Assembly (NCBI GenBank): GCA_004379135.1
Contig: NBNI01000002.1
Coordinates: forward strand, 62,001 to 126,000
Direction: 5' to 3'
DNA from: Acidimicrobiales bacterium mtb01
Lineage (GTDB): Bacteria; Actinomycetota; Acidimicrobiia; Acidimicrobiales; Ilumatobacteraceae
Length of the DNA: 64,000 nucleotides
Position numbers and translations under genes: made by a program. Below, in pieces: positions 16,967 to 26,404 of the stretch. A model generated the notes under the pieces. That model worked only from the letters and a program-made list of their open reading frames with translations, was not told the origin of the DNA and searched no databases. How positions within the stretch are numbered: position 1 is the first letter of the stretch; each line of letters starts with the position of its first letter.

Positions 16967-18080
16967 GGCCCCAACCCTTCTGTCTGATGTCGTCCCCGTC
17001 GGCGTCGAGCGCCCGGCCGGGATGGCGGAGTTCACCCGGTGTCCTCGACAACCGGGCGATGAGGTTCTGCATCGGCGTGCCATCGACGTCAACTACGGCT
17101 CGGCGAGCCAGGTAGTGCGGATCGGTGGCGATGTCGGCCATGTCGAGAATCGGCCCGATCGCGGCCTCGGCCTCCTCGAAGGCGTGCAGAACCTCGTGCT
17201 GCGGCCGCGCGGCGCACCAATCGCGCATGAGGCGTTCCAATTCGTCGCGGTTGGCCGCCCGGCCGTCGAACGTGGCGAATCGCCGGTCGTTGCCGACGCC
17301 GAGCAGATCCATCACGCGACGGGCCACCGAGTCGGACGATGTGGAGATTCCGACCCACTTGCCGTCGGCACAGCGATACGTCCCACGCGGCACCGTGTAC
17401 GGCAGACCCGAGCCGAGTCGGGGCTGGGTCTCGCCGGTGAGCGCGTACAGCGACGCGAGTGGTCCCATCGCGTGGAAGACGCTCTCGAGCAAGTTGACAT
17501 CCACCACCTGTCCGACTCCGGAGTGCAGCGCGACCATGGTGGCGAAAGCCGCGACGATCCCGGTGAGTTCGTCGGTGAGTGCGATGGGAGGAAGCATCGG
17601 TGCGCCGTCGGCTTCACCGGCGATGGCCGCGTACCCCGACATGGCTTCGGCGATCGAGGCGAAGCCGGGTCGCTGGGAGTACGGACCGTCCTGTCCGAAA
17701 CCGGTCACGCGGGTGATGACGAGATCAGGGTTGAGTCGATGCAATTCGTCGGGGCCGAGACCGAGTCGTTCGAGTGTTCCGGGGCGGAAGTTCTCGACGA
17801 GAACGTGGGCGTCGCGAACGAGGTGCAAGAGCACGGCGCGGTCGTCGTCGTTCTTCAGATCTAGGGCGATGGTGCGCTTGTTGCGGTTGGTGAGCTTCCA
17901 CCAGAGCCCCACCCCATCGCGCGGGTCCTTCCAGGCCATGTTGCGCAGGGTGTCGCCGGTGTCGGGGCGTTCGACCTTGATCACGTCGGCCCCGAAGTCG
18001 GCCAGGTAGCGGGCGCAGTTCGGGCCGGCGATCACCGTCGACAGATCGATGACGCGCAGATCGGCCAGCGGTGTCGTCAT
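16959..18080 (-). CDS. CaiB/BaiF (class III) CoA-transferase
   Basis: 373 residues. The N-terminal LRVIDLSTVIAGPNCARYLADFGADVIKVERP is the class III signature, followed by LWWKLTNRNKRTIALDLKN and VENFRPGTLERLGLG. The catalytic aspartate is expected in the PPIALTDELTG segment (~170). Family members move CoA between carboxylic acids (formyl-CoA, carnitine, succinyl-CoA donors) without free intermediates; the substrate here is unknown. It is translationally coupled at both ends (ATGA with the aminotransferase upstream, 8-base overlap downstream) and belongs to the carboxylase-led operon. Confidence 0.92.
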   Translation of the reverse strand: MTTPLADLRVIDLSTVIAGPNCARYLADFGADVIKVERPDTGDTLRNMAWKDPRDGVGLWWKLTNRNKRTIALDLKNDDDRAVLLHLVRDAHVLVENFRPGTLERLGLGPDELHRLNPDLVITRVTGFGQDGPYSQRPGFASIAEAMSGYAAIAGEADGAPMLPPIALTDELTGIVAAFATMVALHSGVGQVVDVNLLESVFHAMGPLASLYALTGETQPRLGSGLPYTVPRGTYRCADGKWVGISTSSDSVARRVMDLLGVGNDRRFATFDGRAANRDELERLMRDWCAARPQHEVLHAFEEAEAAIGPILDMADIATDPHYLARRAVVDVDGTPMQNLIARLSRTPGELRHPGRALDADGDDIRQKGWGRG

Positions 18081-19237
18081 GGCTTCCAGCCTGCCAGGAG
18101 ACCGCAGGCTTCCTCCAGATGCTCGCGTTCGCCGGCGTACGAGAAACGCACGAATCGATGGCCCCGGGCCAGGTCGAAGTCGAGTCCTGGTGTGGTGGCC
18201 ACACCAAGTCGGTCGAGCCATTGGTGGCACAGCTCCATCGAGTCGTCGGCGAGATGGCCGACATCCGCGTACACGTAGAAGGCGCCGTCGGCGGCCGCGA
18301 TTCGATCGATACCGGCGGCGGCCAGACCGGCGATGAGCACTCGTCGATTCACCGCGTAGCGCGCGACATGACCGTCGAGCTCCTCGGTGCAGTCGAACGC
18401 GGCCAGGCCCGCGATCTGGCTCACATGCGGTGCGCAGATGTAGAGGTTCTGTTGAAGTCGATCGACGGCGTCGCGCAGGTGATCGGGAACCACCATCCAT
18501 CCGAGTCGCCAGCCCGTCATCGAGAAGTACTTCGAGAACGAGTTGATGATCACGGCGTCGGGTGCTCGACCGGCGAGTGTGGGAGCCGGACCGTCGTAGG
18601 TGATGCCGTGGTAGATCTCATCGGCGATCAGTTGCACGTTGCGTTCGCGGCACCACGAGACGATCTCGTCGAGCGATGTCGAATCGAGGGTGGTGCCGGT
18701 CGGATTCGATGGCGAAGCGATCACCAGACCGTCGATGGGACCGGCGGCGTCGAGCATCGCGCGGGTGGGAATCCAGCGCGACTCGGGCCCGACCGCGATC
18801 GGAACCGGTGTCGCTCCGAGAGCGAGAAGAGTGTTGCGGTAGCACGGATAGCCCGGTTCGAGGACGGCCACGCGATCGCCGGCGTCGAACGCGGCGAGGA
18901 ACGCCAGAGTGAAACCAGCCGAAGCCCCGCTCACGATCGTGATGCGATCACTCGCCACCGCTTGGCCATGGACATCGTGGTAGTGACGCGCGATGCGTTC
19001 GGCGAGGGCCGGAAGTCCGGGAGCGTTCGTGTATCCGAGCGGTGAACCGTCGCGCATCGCATCGATCACCGCTTGGCGCGCTCGAACCGGGGCGCCGGTG
19101 CTCGGCTGGCCGACTTGGAGGAAGAGGGTTCGCTGGCCCGATTTCGCGCGGGCGGTGGCCTTCGACGACATGGCCATCGCGTGGAAGGGCGGAACCTGGG
19201 CGGCGCGGAGCGCGCTCGTCAACCGATTGGTCGTCAT
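18077..19237 (-). CDS. Class I/II PLP aminotransferase
   Basis: 386 residues of fold-type I. LQVGQPSTGAP, GYTNAPGLPALAERIA, SPSNPTGT, ADEIYHGITYDG and INSFSKYFSMTGWRLGW (PLP lysine in SFSKYF) are present in order. It is related to aspartate/tyrosine-type aminotransferases; the exact amino acid cannot be assigned. The start ATG at 19237 overlaps the metallophosphoesterase stop. It differs clearly from the other aminotransferase at 10.9 kb, which is of the KAT type. Confidence 0.9.
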   Translation of the reverse strand: MTTNRLTSALRAAQVPPFHAMAMSSKATARAKSGQRTLFLQVGQPSTGAPVRARQAVIDAMRDGSPLGYTNAPGLPALAERIARHYHDVHGQAVASDRITIVSGASAGFTLAFLAAFDAGDRVAVLEPGYPCYRNTLLALGATPVPIAVGPESRWIPTRAMLDAAGPIDGLVIASPSNPTGTTLDSTSLDEIVSWCRERNVQLIADEIYHGITYDGPAPTLAGRAPDAVIINSFSKYFSMTGWRLGWMVVPDHLRDAVDRLQQNLYICAPHVSQIAGLAAFDCTEELDGHVARYAVNRRVLIAGLAAAGIDRIAAADGAFYVYADVGHLADDSMELCHQWLDRLGVATTPGLDFDLARGHRFVRFSYAGEREHLEEACGLLAGWKP

Positions 19238-20277
19238 CGTCCGCCGCGGTTCGGGAACACGAAGCATCGCTCGGCGAGCGATCCCATCGCGTACGACTGG
19301 TAGTCGACGCCGAAGTCGGCGTAGAGACCGCGGCAACGCTCGCTCCAGTCGAGAGCCTCGGGTGTCGAGACGCGGTGGACGACCTGCATGACACCGCCCT
19401 CGTACACGCGGTACTCGGCCCACGTGCCCGGGAAGTCCTTGATGGTTCCGATCTCGACGGTGGGTGCTCCGCACGGCATGCGTCGAACACGGTGGCGGTG
19501 CGTGTGGCCGGCGGTGTAGCCGATGATGTTCGGGTGGGCGGCGACCACGCGATCGAGCGCGTCGCTCGAATCGGGATGCAACCCGAAATAGTCGTCGCTG
19601 CGTTTGCCCGAGACCCACTGCTGATGGTGACCCATCACGATCACCGGAAGCGACGTGGAGGCGGCACGATCGGCGAGCCACTGCATCTGGTGATCGTCGA
19701 ACGCCCCGGTCGTCTCGGTGGGAATCGCGGTGTCCATGAGTGCCACGCAGGCACCGGGCACCTCGATCCAGAGGTCGTCGTCGTAGAGACCTTGGTCGAG
19801 ATACGAATCGTGGTTGCCGCGCACGACGTGGAGCCGATCACCGAACGCTCCGCGGTAACACGCCTCGAAAGCGGCGAACTCGGCGTCGGTGCCGAAGGCG
19901 GTGAGATCACCCTTCACGAGAACCGCAACCGGGTCGATGGATGCGATCTCGCGACAGGCCTCTTCGTTCATCATCTCGGGATGGCGGCTCTGGTGATCGT
20001 CGCGGCTGATGATCGGGCCGAGAGGACTGTCGTCCATGCGTCCGCACACGATCTCGCCGAAGTGGACGTCGTTGACGGTGGCGAAGCGGCTGAGGAGTTG
20101 GCCCCCTGGCCTCGGCAACGTGCGCACTTCGAGGCCGTGGAACTCGTGTCCGGAGTCGGGCGTCAAGTCGTCGAAGCGGTGGACGTCGCTTCCGTGGTGG
20201 AGGACGACGAGATCATCGGCGACGGTGGTGACTTCCACTCCGGTCACGGTAGTGCCGCCATGATGCGGTGCTTCCAC
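19234..20277 (-). CDS. Calcineurin-like metallophosphoesterase
   Basis: About 347 residues. The dimetal motifs appear in order: NDVHFGE (DxH), VLVKGDLTAFG (GDxx), VRGNHDSYLD (GNHD), VMGHHQQW (GH) and GYTAGHTHRHR (GHxH). This is the class III cyclic-nucleotide phosphodiesterase/Icc arrangement, though many homologues act on other phosphodiesters. GTG 20277 is used; a GTG ten codons later (20247) is equally possible because neither has a clear ribosome site. The gene sits between the carboxylase epsilon subunit and an aminotransferase in one minus-strand operon. Confidence 0.88.
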   Translation of the reverse strand: MEAPHHGGTTVTGVEVTTVADDLVVLHHGSDVHRFDDLTPDSGHEFHGLEVRTLPRPGGQLLSRFATVNDVHFGEIVCGRMDDSPLGPIISRDDHQSRHPEMMNEEACREIASIDPVAVLVKGDLTAFGTDAEFAAFEACYRGAFGDRLHVVRGNHDSYLDQGLYDDDLWIEVPGACVALMDTAIPTETTGAFDDHQMQWLADRAASTSLPVIVMGHHQQWVSGKRSDDYFGLHPDSSDALDRVVAAHPNIIGYTAGHTHRHRVRRMPCGAPTVEIGTIKDFPGTWAEYRVYEGGVMQVVHRVSTPEALDWSERCRGLYADFGVDYQSYAMGSLAERCFVFPNRGGR

Positions 20278-20313
20278 GGTCCGGGATGCGGACGGCTCGG
20301 AGGAGACGGGTCG

Positions 20314-20502
20314 TCACCAGGGCCGAGCGCGACGCGATACGACCGGCGGAGACCACCAGCGTCCGCTGAATCGCCACGAGGACCGACGCGTGGAGCCGTC
20401 GTCGGCCTGAGCCACCACAGGACGCGGCCACAATGCCTCGATGGCCGCCGCGATGGCCACCGCTTCTTCGTCGGTGGGTGCGGGCGAAATCGAATTGCTC
20501 AT
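20314..20502 (-). CDS. Acyl-CoA carboxylase epsilon subunit
   Basis: A 62-residue protein whose ATG overlaps the stop of the carboxyltransferase gene (ATGA). The sequence shows the AccE/PccE pattern: an N-terminal acidic helix (PTDEEAVAIAAAIEALWP), a low-complexity linker, and a C-terminal SSWRFSGRWWSPP box. Epsilon subunits are found in actinobacteria, bind the beta subunit and raise holoenzyme activity. It is easily missed because of its size and because a much longer frame runs through the same bases over the beta-subunit gene. Confidence 0.85.
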   Translation of the reverse strand: MSNSISPAPTDEEAVAIAAAIEALWPRPVVAQADDGSTRRSSWRFSGRWWSPPVVSRRARPW

Positions 20503-22058
20503 AGCGGCATGTTGCCGTGCTTGCGGCGAGGAAGTTCCTCGCGCTTGCTGCGCAGCATCTTGAAGCCGTTGATGACCTTCACTCGGGTCTCGGCCGGATC
20601 GATCACGTCGTCGATGTATCCGCGCTCGGCCGCGGCGTACGGATTGGCGTACTTCTCGGTGTACTCCGCGACGAGTTCGGCGCGACGCGCGACCGGGTCG
20701 GCGGCCTGCTGCAGTTCGCGTCGGTACACGATCTCCACCGCGCCGTTTGGTCCCATCACGGCCAGCTCGGCGGTGGGCCAGGCGTAGGCCAGATCGGATC
20801 CGATCGACTTCGAGTCCATGACGACGTACGCACCGCCGTAGGCCTTGCGCGTGATGACCTGGATGCGCGGCACCGTCGCCTCGCAGTACGCGTAGAGCAA
20901 CTTCGCGCCGTGGCGGATGATGCCGCCGTACTCCTGGTCGACTCCGGGCAGGAATCCCGGCACGTCGACGAGCGTGAGCAGCGGGATGTTGAACGCGTCG
21001 CAGGTGCGAACGAAGCGCGCACCCTTCTCGGCGCTCTCGATGTCGAGCACTCCGGCGAGAACCATCGGCTGGTTGCCGACGACGCCCACCGTCTGGCCGT
21101 CGATGCGCGCGAAGCCGCACACGATGCTCTTTGCCCAGTACGGGAAGTACTCGAAGAACTCGCCGTCGTCGACGATGGAGGCGATGACCTTCTTCATGTC
21201 GTACGGCTGGTTGGGCGACGGCGGCAGGATGTCGCGCAGTTCGGGGCAGAGACGCTCGGGGTCGTCGCCGGAGTCGACGCTCGGCGGCTCCTCCATGTTG
21301 TTCTGCGGCAGGAACGACACGAGATAGCGAACGTCGTCGAGGCAGGCCTTCTCGTCGGCCGACACGAACGTGGCGACACCCGACTTGCTGGCGTGGCTCA
21401 TGGCGCCACCCAGCTCTTCGAGCGTCACCTCTTCGCCGGTGACCGTCTTGACCACGTCGGGGCCGGTGATGAACATGTGGCTCGATTCGCGGACCATGAA
21501 GATGAAGTCGGTCATGGCCGGCGAGTACACCGCGCCGCCCGCGCACGGGCCGAGGATCACCGAGATCTGCGGAATGACACCGCTCGACAAGACGTTGCGA
21601 TAGAAGATGCCGCCGTAACTGGCGAGCGACACCACGCCTTCCTGGATGCGCGCGCCGGCTCCGTCGTTGAGTCCGATCACCGGGGCGCCGACCTTGAGGG
21701 CGAGGTCCATCAACTTGTGGATCTTCTCGGCGAACACTTCGCCCAACGCGCCGCCGAAGACCGTGAAGTCCTGTGAGAACACGAACACCTTGCGGCCCTC
21801 GACGGTGCCCCAGCCGGTGATGACACCGTCGGTGTACGGGCGCTCCTCGAGACCGGCGGCCTGCGCGCGGTGGCGGGCCAGCATGTCGAGTTCCTGGAAC
21901 GAACCCGGGTCGAGCAGGTAGTCGATCCGCTCGCGGGCCAGCATCTTGCCCTTCTCGTGCTGGCGCTCGATGGCGCGCGGTGAGCCGGCCAGAAGGGCCT
22001 GCTCCTTGCGCTGCTTGAGGTCGTCGAGCTTGTCGTGCATGGGGTTGCCGCTGGTCAC
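20499..22058 (-). CDS. pccB: Acyl-CoA carboxylase beta subunit (propionyl-CoA carboxylase type)
   Basis: 519 residues of the carboxyltransferase family. Landmarks are KMLARERIDYLLDPGSFQE near the N-terminus, the acyl-CoA oxyanion region (GLNDGAGARIQEGVVSL, with GPCAGGAVYSPA), and the biotin-side region (VDVPGFLPGVDQEYGG, RKAYGGAYVVMDSK). It transfers the carboxyl from biotin to propionyl- or acetyl-CoA. The alpha (biotin) subunit is not in the window. GTG 22058 has TAGCGT 7 nt upstream. It starts an operon that continues with epsilon, phosphoesterase, aminotransferase, CoA transferase and deoxyribosyltransferase genes. Confidence 0.95.
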   Translation of the reverse strand: MTSGNPMHDKLDDLKQRKEQALLAGSPRAIERQHEKGKMLARERIDYLLDPGSFQELDMLARHRAQAAGLEERPYTDGVITGWGTVEGRKVFVFSQDFTVFGGALGEVFAEKIHKLMDLALKVGAPVIGLNDGAGARIQEGVVSLASYGGIFYRNVLSSGVIPQISVILGPCAGGAVYSPAMTDFIFMVRESSHMFITGPDVVKTVTGEEVTLEELGGAMSHASKSGVATFVSADEKACLDDVRYLVSFLPQNNMEEPPSVDSGDDPERLCPELRDILPPSPNQPYDMKKVIASIVDDGEFFEYFPYWAKSIVCGFARIDGQTVGVVGNQPMVLAGVLDIESAEKGARFVRTCDAFNIPLLTLVDVPGFLPGVDQEYGGIIRHGAKLLYAYCEATVPRIQVITRKAYGGAYVVMDSKSIGSDLAYAWPTAELAVMGPNGAVEIVYRRELQQAADPVARRAELVAEYTEKYANPYAAAERGYIDDVIDPAETRVKVINGFKMLRSKREELPRRKHGNMPL

Positions 22059-22065
22059 GGAGGAG

Positions 22066-22071
22066 ACGCTA
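22066..22071 (-). promoter_or_regulatory. -10 box of the pccB operon
   Basis: TAGCGT on the minus strand, 7 nt before the GTG at 22058. Confidence 0.45.
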
Positions 22072-22124
22072 CCCCTCGGTCTGCGACGGGCTCACAGTCG
22101 GATCGGCCCGAAAGACGCGGTGGT

Positions 22125-24002
22125 TTACGGAACGACCGTGGCCGTGACCGGCTGGATTCCCGGCACCGTCGTGGTGGCGGCTCCGACGGGCGCCGATCCA
22201 CCGACGGGGACCAGGGCCGTCATCGGAACCGTGGCCGCGGTTCCGACGGGAGAGGTGGTGCTCACCAGCACGGCGGCGTCGGGGTTGTCGTCGTTGGCCA
22301 TCACCGACACGGTGTACGTGACCGACGGAAGCGGACCGTCGGGCCCGTTGCCGCTCACGATCACGGTCCAGAGTCCGGCGGTTCCGAAGGGAACACCTTC
22401 CTTCAGCGGAAGACGCGCGGCGCCCTTTCCGTCGAGAGGAACCGACAGTGTCACGCTCGCGGTGTCGGCGGTGGGCGGGTTGAACTGAACCGTGAGATCG
22501 GTGAGGCCGCTCTCGGGCGAGTGAACGTCGATGCGCACCGCGTTGAGTCCGACCATGGCGGGAGTGACCTTGACCTGAACGTCGAACGCTCCGCCCGAAC
22601 GTTCGCCGACGAACGCGTAGTTGGTGCGGTCGGTTCCGGCCGGCTCGATGTTGGCCGGAAGCGTCGCGACGGCCCACGACGACAGTGCGAAGACGAACAC
22701 GCCGAACGCGGCTTCGGTGGCGACCGCGCGTCGGAGACTGAACGCCATCTTGGCGTTGAGCGCCTTGGCTTTCCCGAGACGGGTCGCGACGACCTGGCGC
22801 ATGAGCATTCCGAGGTACACCATGCCGGCGACACCGATCACCTTGAGAACGATGAGTCGTCCGTGCCGACTGCTGAGGAATCCACCACCGTCGAGTTGGA
22901 TGAGATGAAGAGTTCCCGACACGACGGCCACGGTGACGAACGCCGGCGCGAGTCGGGTGAAGCCGCGCACGGCGTGCACGAGGTCTTCCTCACCGGGACC
23001 GGCCAGCACGGCGAGGAGCAGAAGTGCGAGTCCGCCGAACCACAACGACACCGAGATTCCGTGGAACGCGCCGGCCACGGTGCCCACGAGCGAGAACTCG
23101 GCGGTCGCCCGCGTGAGTGAAAGTGATGCGACCGCGATGCCGAGCGGAGCGAGGGACACCGCCTGGGTTCTCGGGTCGAGCAATCGCTCGGGACGAACCA
23201 TCACGCCGACGCTCGCGGCCACCAGGAAGAAGCGGGCCAGGATCGCGGTGCCGCTCAGCGAGTCGAAGAGATCGAACCATTCGGTGGGATTGAGCGCCGA
23301 TGTGACCGAGATGCGCGACTCGATCGCCACCGTGAGAACCACCACGAAGAACGTGGAGATCGTGCCGACGAACCACGAGATGCGGAAGAAACGCGGAACC
23401 AGTCCGTCGTCGACTCCCTCGGGCCACACCAGGACGATGAGCACCGCTCCGCCGAACAGCGCGGCCAGGGCCATGTACGCGACCATCCGCGCCAGCCCGA
23501 GCGGACCGCTCACCGGCGGGGGATCGGCCAGCAGATTGCCGCCGTCGGTGAGGTCGGCTTCGGTGAGATCACCCGGGTCGATGCTGGCCGGATCGAGCAC
23601 CTCGAACGAGAAGACGCCCGTGGCGACCTTGCCGTCGGGCTGCGGGATCGAATACGTGACGTTGCAGGTGCCCACCGGAAGTGCGCCGACCACCGGTACC
23701 GAGATGGAGATGCCGTCGGCTCCGAACTCGGCCGGTCCGATGGGTGCCGGCGCCTGATCGCACACGGCCTGCACCACCGAATTGGACGGGACCGTCTCGT
23801 TGAAGACGACCGTGATTCGCGCGGGTGCGACCGCGACCTTTTCTCCGTCGGCCGGTGTCGACGACACGAGCGTGGTCTCGGCTCGAGCCGGCTCGGCTCC
23901 GATGAAACCGGGAGCCACGATGCCGACCGCGAACATGGCGAGAACGACTCGCCGGAACACGCGTGTTCGGCCGGTCGTGGCGGTGTTCGGCGACAGCGAC
24001 AT
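22125..24002 (-). CDS. CopC-CopD fusion membrane protein
   Basis: 625 residues. A signal peptide (~15-41, ending ARA) is followed by a CopC-like beta-sandwich (~42-135: LVSSTPADGEKVAVAPARITVVFNETV), then about eight helices of the CopD type (~180-460) and a C-terminal YtkA-like beta domain (~475-580) before a Pro/Thr-rich tail. CopC/CopD proteins bind and import copper. CopC normally begins its mature form with a His that is a copper ligand; here the corresponding residue after the cleavage site is Glu, so the canonical site is lost. ATG 24002 is the preferred start because longer frames would lose the signal-peptide layout. Confidence 0.85.
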   Translation of the reverse strand: MSLSPNTATTGRTRVFRRVVLAMFAVGIVAPGFIGAEPARAETTLVSSTPADGEKVAVAPARITVVFNETVPSNSVVQAVCDQAPAPIGPAEFGADGISISVPVVGALPVGTCNVTYSIPQPDGKVATGVFSFEVLDPASIDPGDLTEADLTDGGNLLADPPPVSGPLGLARMVAYMALAALFGGAVLIVLVWPEGVDDGLVPRFFRISWFVGTISTFFVVVLTVAIESRISVTSALNPTEWFDLFDSLSGTAILARFFLVAASVGVMVRPERLLDPRTQAVSLAPLGIAVASLSLTRATAEFSLVGTVAGAFHGISVSLWFGGLALLLLAVLAGPGEEDLVHAVRGFTRLAPAFVTVAVVSGTLHLIQLDGGGFLSSRHGRLIVLKVIGVAGMVYLGMLMRQVVATRLGKAKALNAKMAFSLRRAVATEAAFGVFVFALSSWAVATLPANIEPAGTDRTNYAFVGERSGGAFDVQVKVTPAMVGLNAVRIDVHSPESGLTDLTVQFNPPTADTASVTLSVPLDGKGAARLPLKEGVPFGTAGLWTVIVSGNGPDGPLPSVTYTVSVMANDDNPDAAVLVSTTSPVGTAATVPMTALVPVGGSAPVGAATTTVPGIQPVTATVVP

Positions 24003-24076
24003 GGTCGATACCACGGTAGTCAGCGACCCGCGGGCGACCGGGGCACTCGCGGGGAACGCCGACCACACCCCATCTG

Positions 24077-24082
24077 TAAAGT
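24077..24082 (+). promoter_or_regulatory. -10 box of dnaX-recR
   Basis: TAAAGT, 6 nt before the GTG at 24089; leaderless arrangement. Confidence 0.45.
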
Positions 24083-24088
24083 CGGTGC

Positions 24089-25786
24089 GTGGCCGACACC
24101 GGATACCAGGCGCTCTATCGGCGTTATCGCCCCCAGCGATTCTCCGAACTACGCGGCCAGGATCACATCGCGCTCGCGCTGCGCAACGCGGTCAAGTCCG
24201 ATCGCGTGGGCCACGCGTATCTCTTCTCGGGTCCGCGCGGCACCGGCAAGACCACCACCGCGCGCATCCTCGCCAAGGTGCTCAATTGCGAGAAGCCGGT
24301 CGACGGTGAACCGTGTTGCACATGCGGATCGTGCGACGCGGTTCAGCGGGGCAGCAGTTTCGACGTGATCGAACTCGACGCCGCGAGCAATCGCAGTATC
24401 GAGGACATCCGCGAGATCATCGCCACCGCATCCCTCGGCTCGCCCGGCCGACACAAGGTGTACATCCTCGACGAGGTGCATCAGCTCACGGCTCCGGCCG
24501 CGGCCGCGCTTCTCAAGACGCTCGAAGAGCCCCCGTCGCACGTGGTGTTCGTCCTGGCCACCACCGACCCCGAGAAGGTGCCCGAGACCATCCGGAGCCG
24601 AACGCAGCACTTGCAGTTCCACCTCCTCCCGGTGGCCGATCTCGAAGATCACGTGCGCTGGGTCGCCAATGATGCCGGCATCCCGCTCGACGAGCGCGGA
24701 CTCGAGGCGGTTCTGCGTCAAGGCGGCGGGTCGGCTCGCGACACGTTGTCGGCCCTCGAACTCCTCGCCGCCACCGGCGGGCAGATCGACGAGATCACCC
24801 CGGTCGACGAGTTCGTGGAAGCACTCGTCGACTACGACGCCGGGCGCGCACTCGCGGCCGTCGCGCACACCGTGCACCGTGGTCGCGACCCGCGCACGAT
24901 CATCGACGACCTCGTTCGCCACCTGCGCGATTGCTTCCTCACCCAGATGGCCCCCGAACTCGTGCAGGCGCAGGAGCACCGGGCCAATGAACTCGCCGAT
25001 CAGGCTCGCCGACTCGGGACCGCGCGCATCGTGAAGGTGATGGAGACGCTCGGTTCGGCATTGCTCGAGATGCGCGGTGCACCCGATCAGCGCGTGGTGC
25101 TCGAAGTCGCCCTCGTCCGTCTCGTGCATCGCCAACTCGACACCGGTATCGACGCCTTGCTGGCGCGAGTCGAACGTCTCGAACGCGAAGTGGCCGAGCG
25201 GTCCACGACCCTCGCGCCGGCGCCGGTCAATCCGGCCACCGGACGGGCCGTACTGGGCGGACGAGTGAGTCGCGATGCGTCGGCACCCACTCCCCGTCCG
25301 TCCACTCCGAGTCCGGCTCCGGTTGCCCCGTCGTCCGAATCGAGTCCCGAGCCCGAGGCGCCGGTGTCGGCGCCCGTCGGGTCACTCGATTCGCTGGTGA
25401 GCCGCTGGTCCGATGACGTGTTGGCCAGGTTGGTCGGAATGCGCCGCGCGGTGGCCCAGATGGTGAAGCCCGTCGTCCGCGACGGTGGGGTGGTTCTCGT
25501 GGTCGACAACGAGCACGCGGCCAAACGCGTGAACGACTACCTCGACGACCTATCAGTCGCTGTTCGTGCCGCCGCCGGTTCGTCGTGCGCGGTGGTGGTG
25601 GAAGTGCGGGCCGATGCGCCGGCCGAGGCCGCGCCGAAGCGGAAGAAGGCGGCCGTGGTGCCCGACGACGACGAGATCGACATCGAAGAGGCCAAGAAGC
25701 TGCCCACGTCCACCGCCAAGAGCACCGAGGACGAACTGCTCGAAGCGTTCCCGGCCGCCAAGTTCGTCAAGAAGAAAGACGAGTGA
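24089..25786 (+). CDS. dnaX: DNA polymerase III subunit tau/gamma
   Basis: 565 residues. The AAA+ clamp-loader module has Walker A GPRGTGKTTTARILAK, a four-cysteine zinc module (CEKPVDGEPCCTCGSC), Walker B YILDEVHQLT, sensor 1 VLATTDPEKVPETIRSRT and an SRC-like arginine. A Pro/Ser-rich linker (~395-435) leads to a C-terminal domain expected to bind DnaE and DnaB. No A-rich slippery site is visible, so a frameshifted gamma form is not indicated. A GTG start follows the -10 box by 6 nt. recR follows after 3 bases, the common dnaX-recR arrangement. Confidence 0.96.
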   Translation: MADTGYQALYRRYRPQRFSELRGQDHIALALRNAVKSDRVGHAYLFSGPRGTGKTTTARILAKVLNCEKPVDGEPCCTCGSCDAVQRGSSFDVIELDAASNRSIEDIREIIATASLGSPGRHKVYILDEVHQLTAPAAAALLKTLEEPPSHVVFVLATTDPEKVPETIRSRTQHLQFHLLPVADLEDHVRWVANDAGIPLDERGLEAVLRQGGGSARDTLSALELLAATGGQIDEITPVDEFVEALVDYDAGRALAAVAHTVHRGRDPRTIIDDLVRHLRDCFLTQMAPELVQAQEHRANELADQARRLGTARIVKVMETLGSALLEMRGAPDQRVVLEVALVRLVHRQLDTGIDALLARVERLEREVAERSTTLAPAPVNPATGRAVLGGRVSRDASAPTPRPSTPSPAPVAPSSESSPEPEAPVSAPVGSLDSLVSRWSDDVLARLVGMRRAVAQMVKPVVRDGGVVLVVDNEHAAKRVNDYLDDLSVAVRAAAGSSCAVVVEVRADAPAEAAPKRKKAAVVPDDDEIDIEEAKKLPTSTAKSTEDELLEAFPAAKFVKKKDE

Positions 25787-25789
25787 TCG

Positions 25790-26398
25790 GTGGCTTCCAC
25801 CTACACGCTGCCGGTCCAGAACCTCATCGATCATCTGGGGCGGCTTCCCGGAATCGGACCTCGTTCGGCGCAGCGCATCGCCTTTCATCTGTTGAAACTG
25901 CCGGCCGAAGATGTGCAGCGCCTCACGCAGGCCATCACCGATGCCAAGGAGCGCGTGCGGTTCTGCTCGCAATGCTTCAACTTCGCCGAAGACGACCTCT
26001 GCCCCATCTGCGCCGATCCGCGCCGCGACTCGAGCGTCATCTGCGTGGTCGAGGAGAGTCGCGACATCATCCCGCTCGAACGCACCGGTGAGTTCAAGGG
26101 TCGCTACCACGTCCTGCTCGGCGTCATGAATCCGATCGAGGGCATCGGCCCCGATCAACTCAAGATGCGCGAACTCGTCATGCGCATCGGAAGCGAAGAC
26201 GTGCGCGAGGTGATCGTGTGCACCAACCCCAACACCGAGGGCGAAGTGACCGCGCAGTACATCGGCCGTCTGTTGAAGCCCTTCGACATCACCGTCACGC
26301 GACCGGCGTCCGGACTCCCGGTGGGCGGCGATCTCGAATACGCCGACGAACTCACCCTGGGTCGGGCCATCAGCGGCCGCCGCCGACTCGACGACTGA
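25790..26398 (+). CDS. recR: Recombination mediator RecR
   Basis: 202 residues, the normal size. A helix-hairpin-helix ([17 protein letters not shown]), a four-cysteine zinc finger ([16 protein letters not shown]), a Toprim domain ([12 protein letters not shown]...HVLLG) and a C-terminal [25 protein letters not shown] are intact. RecR with RecO/RecF loads RecA on gapped DNA. The GTG at 25790 lies 3 bases after dnaX. A long imperfect hairpin begins 7 bases after the stop. Confidence 0.96.
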   Translation: MASTYTLPVQNLIDHLGRLPGIGPRSAQRIAFHLLKLPAEDVQRLTQAITDAKERVRFCSQCFNFAEDDLCPICADPRRDSSVICVVEESRDIIPLERTGEFKGRYHVLLGVMNPIEGIGPDQLKMRELVMRIGSEDVREVIVCTNPNTEGEVTAQYIGRLLKPFDITVTRPASGLPVGGDLEYADELTLGRAISGRRRLDD

Positions 26399-26404
26399 CG
26401 CGGT

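Noticed and set aside
24089-25786. Programmed frameshift in dnaX
   Set aside because: No run of six or more A or a slippery heptamer with downstream stem was found in the linker region.
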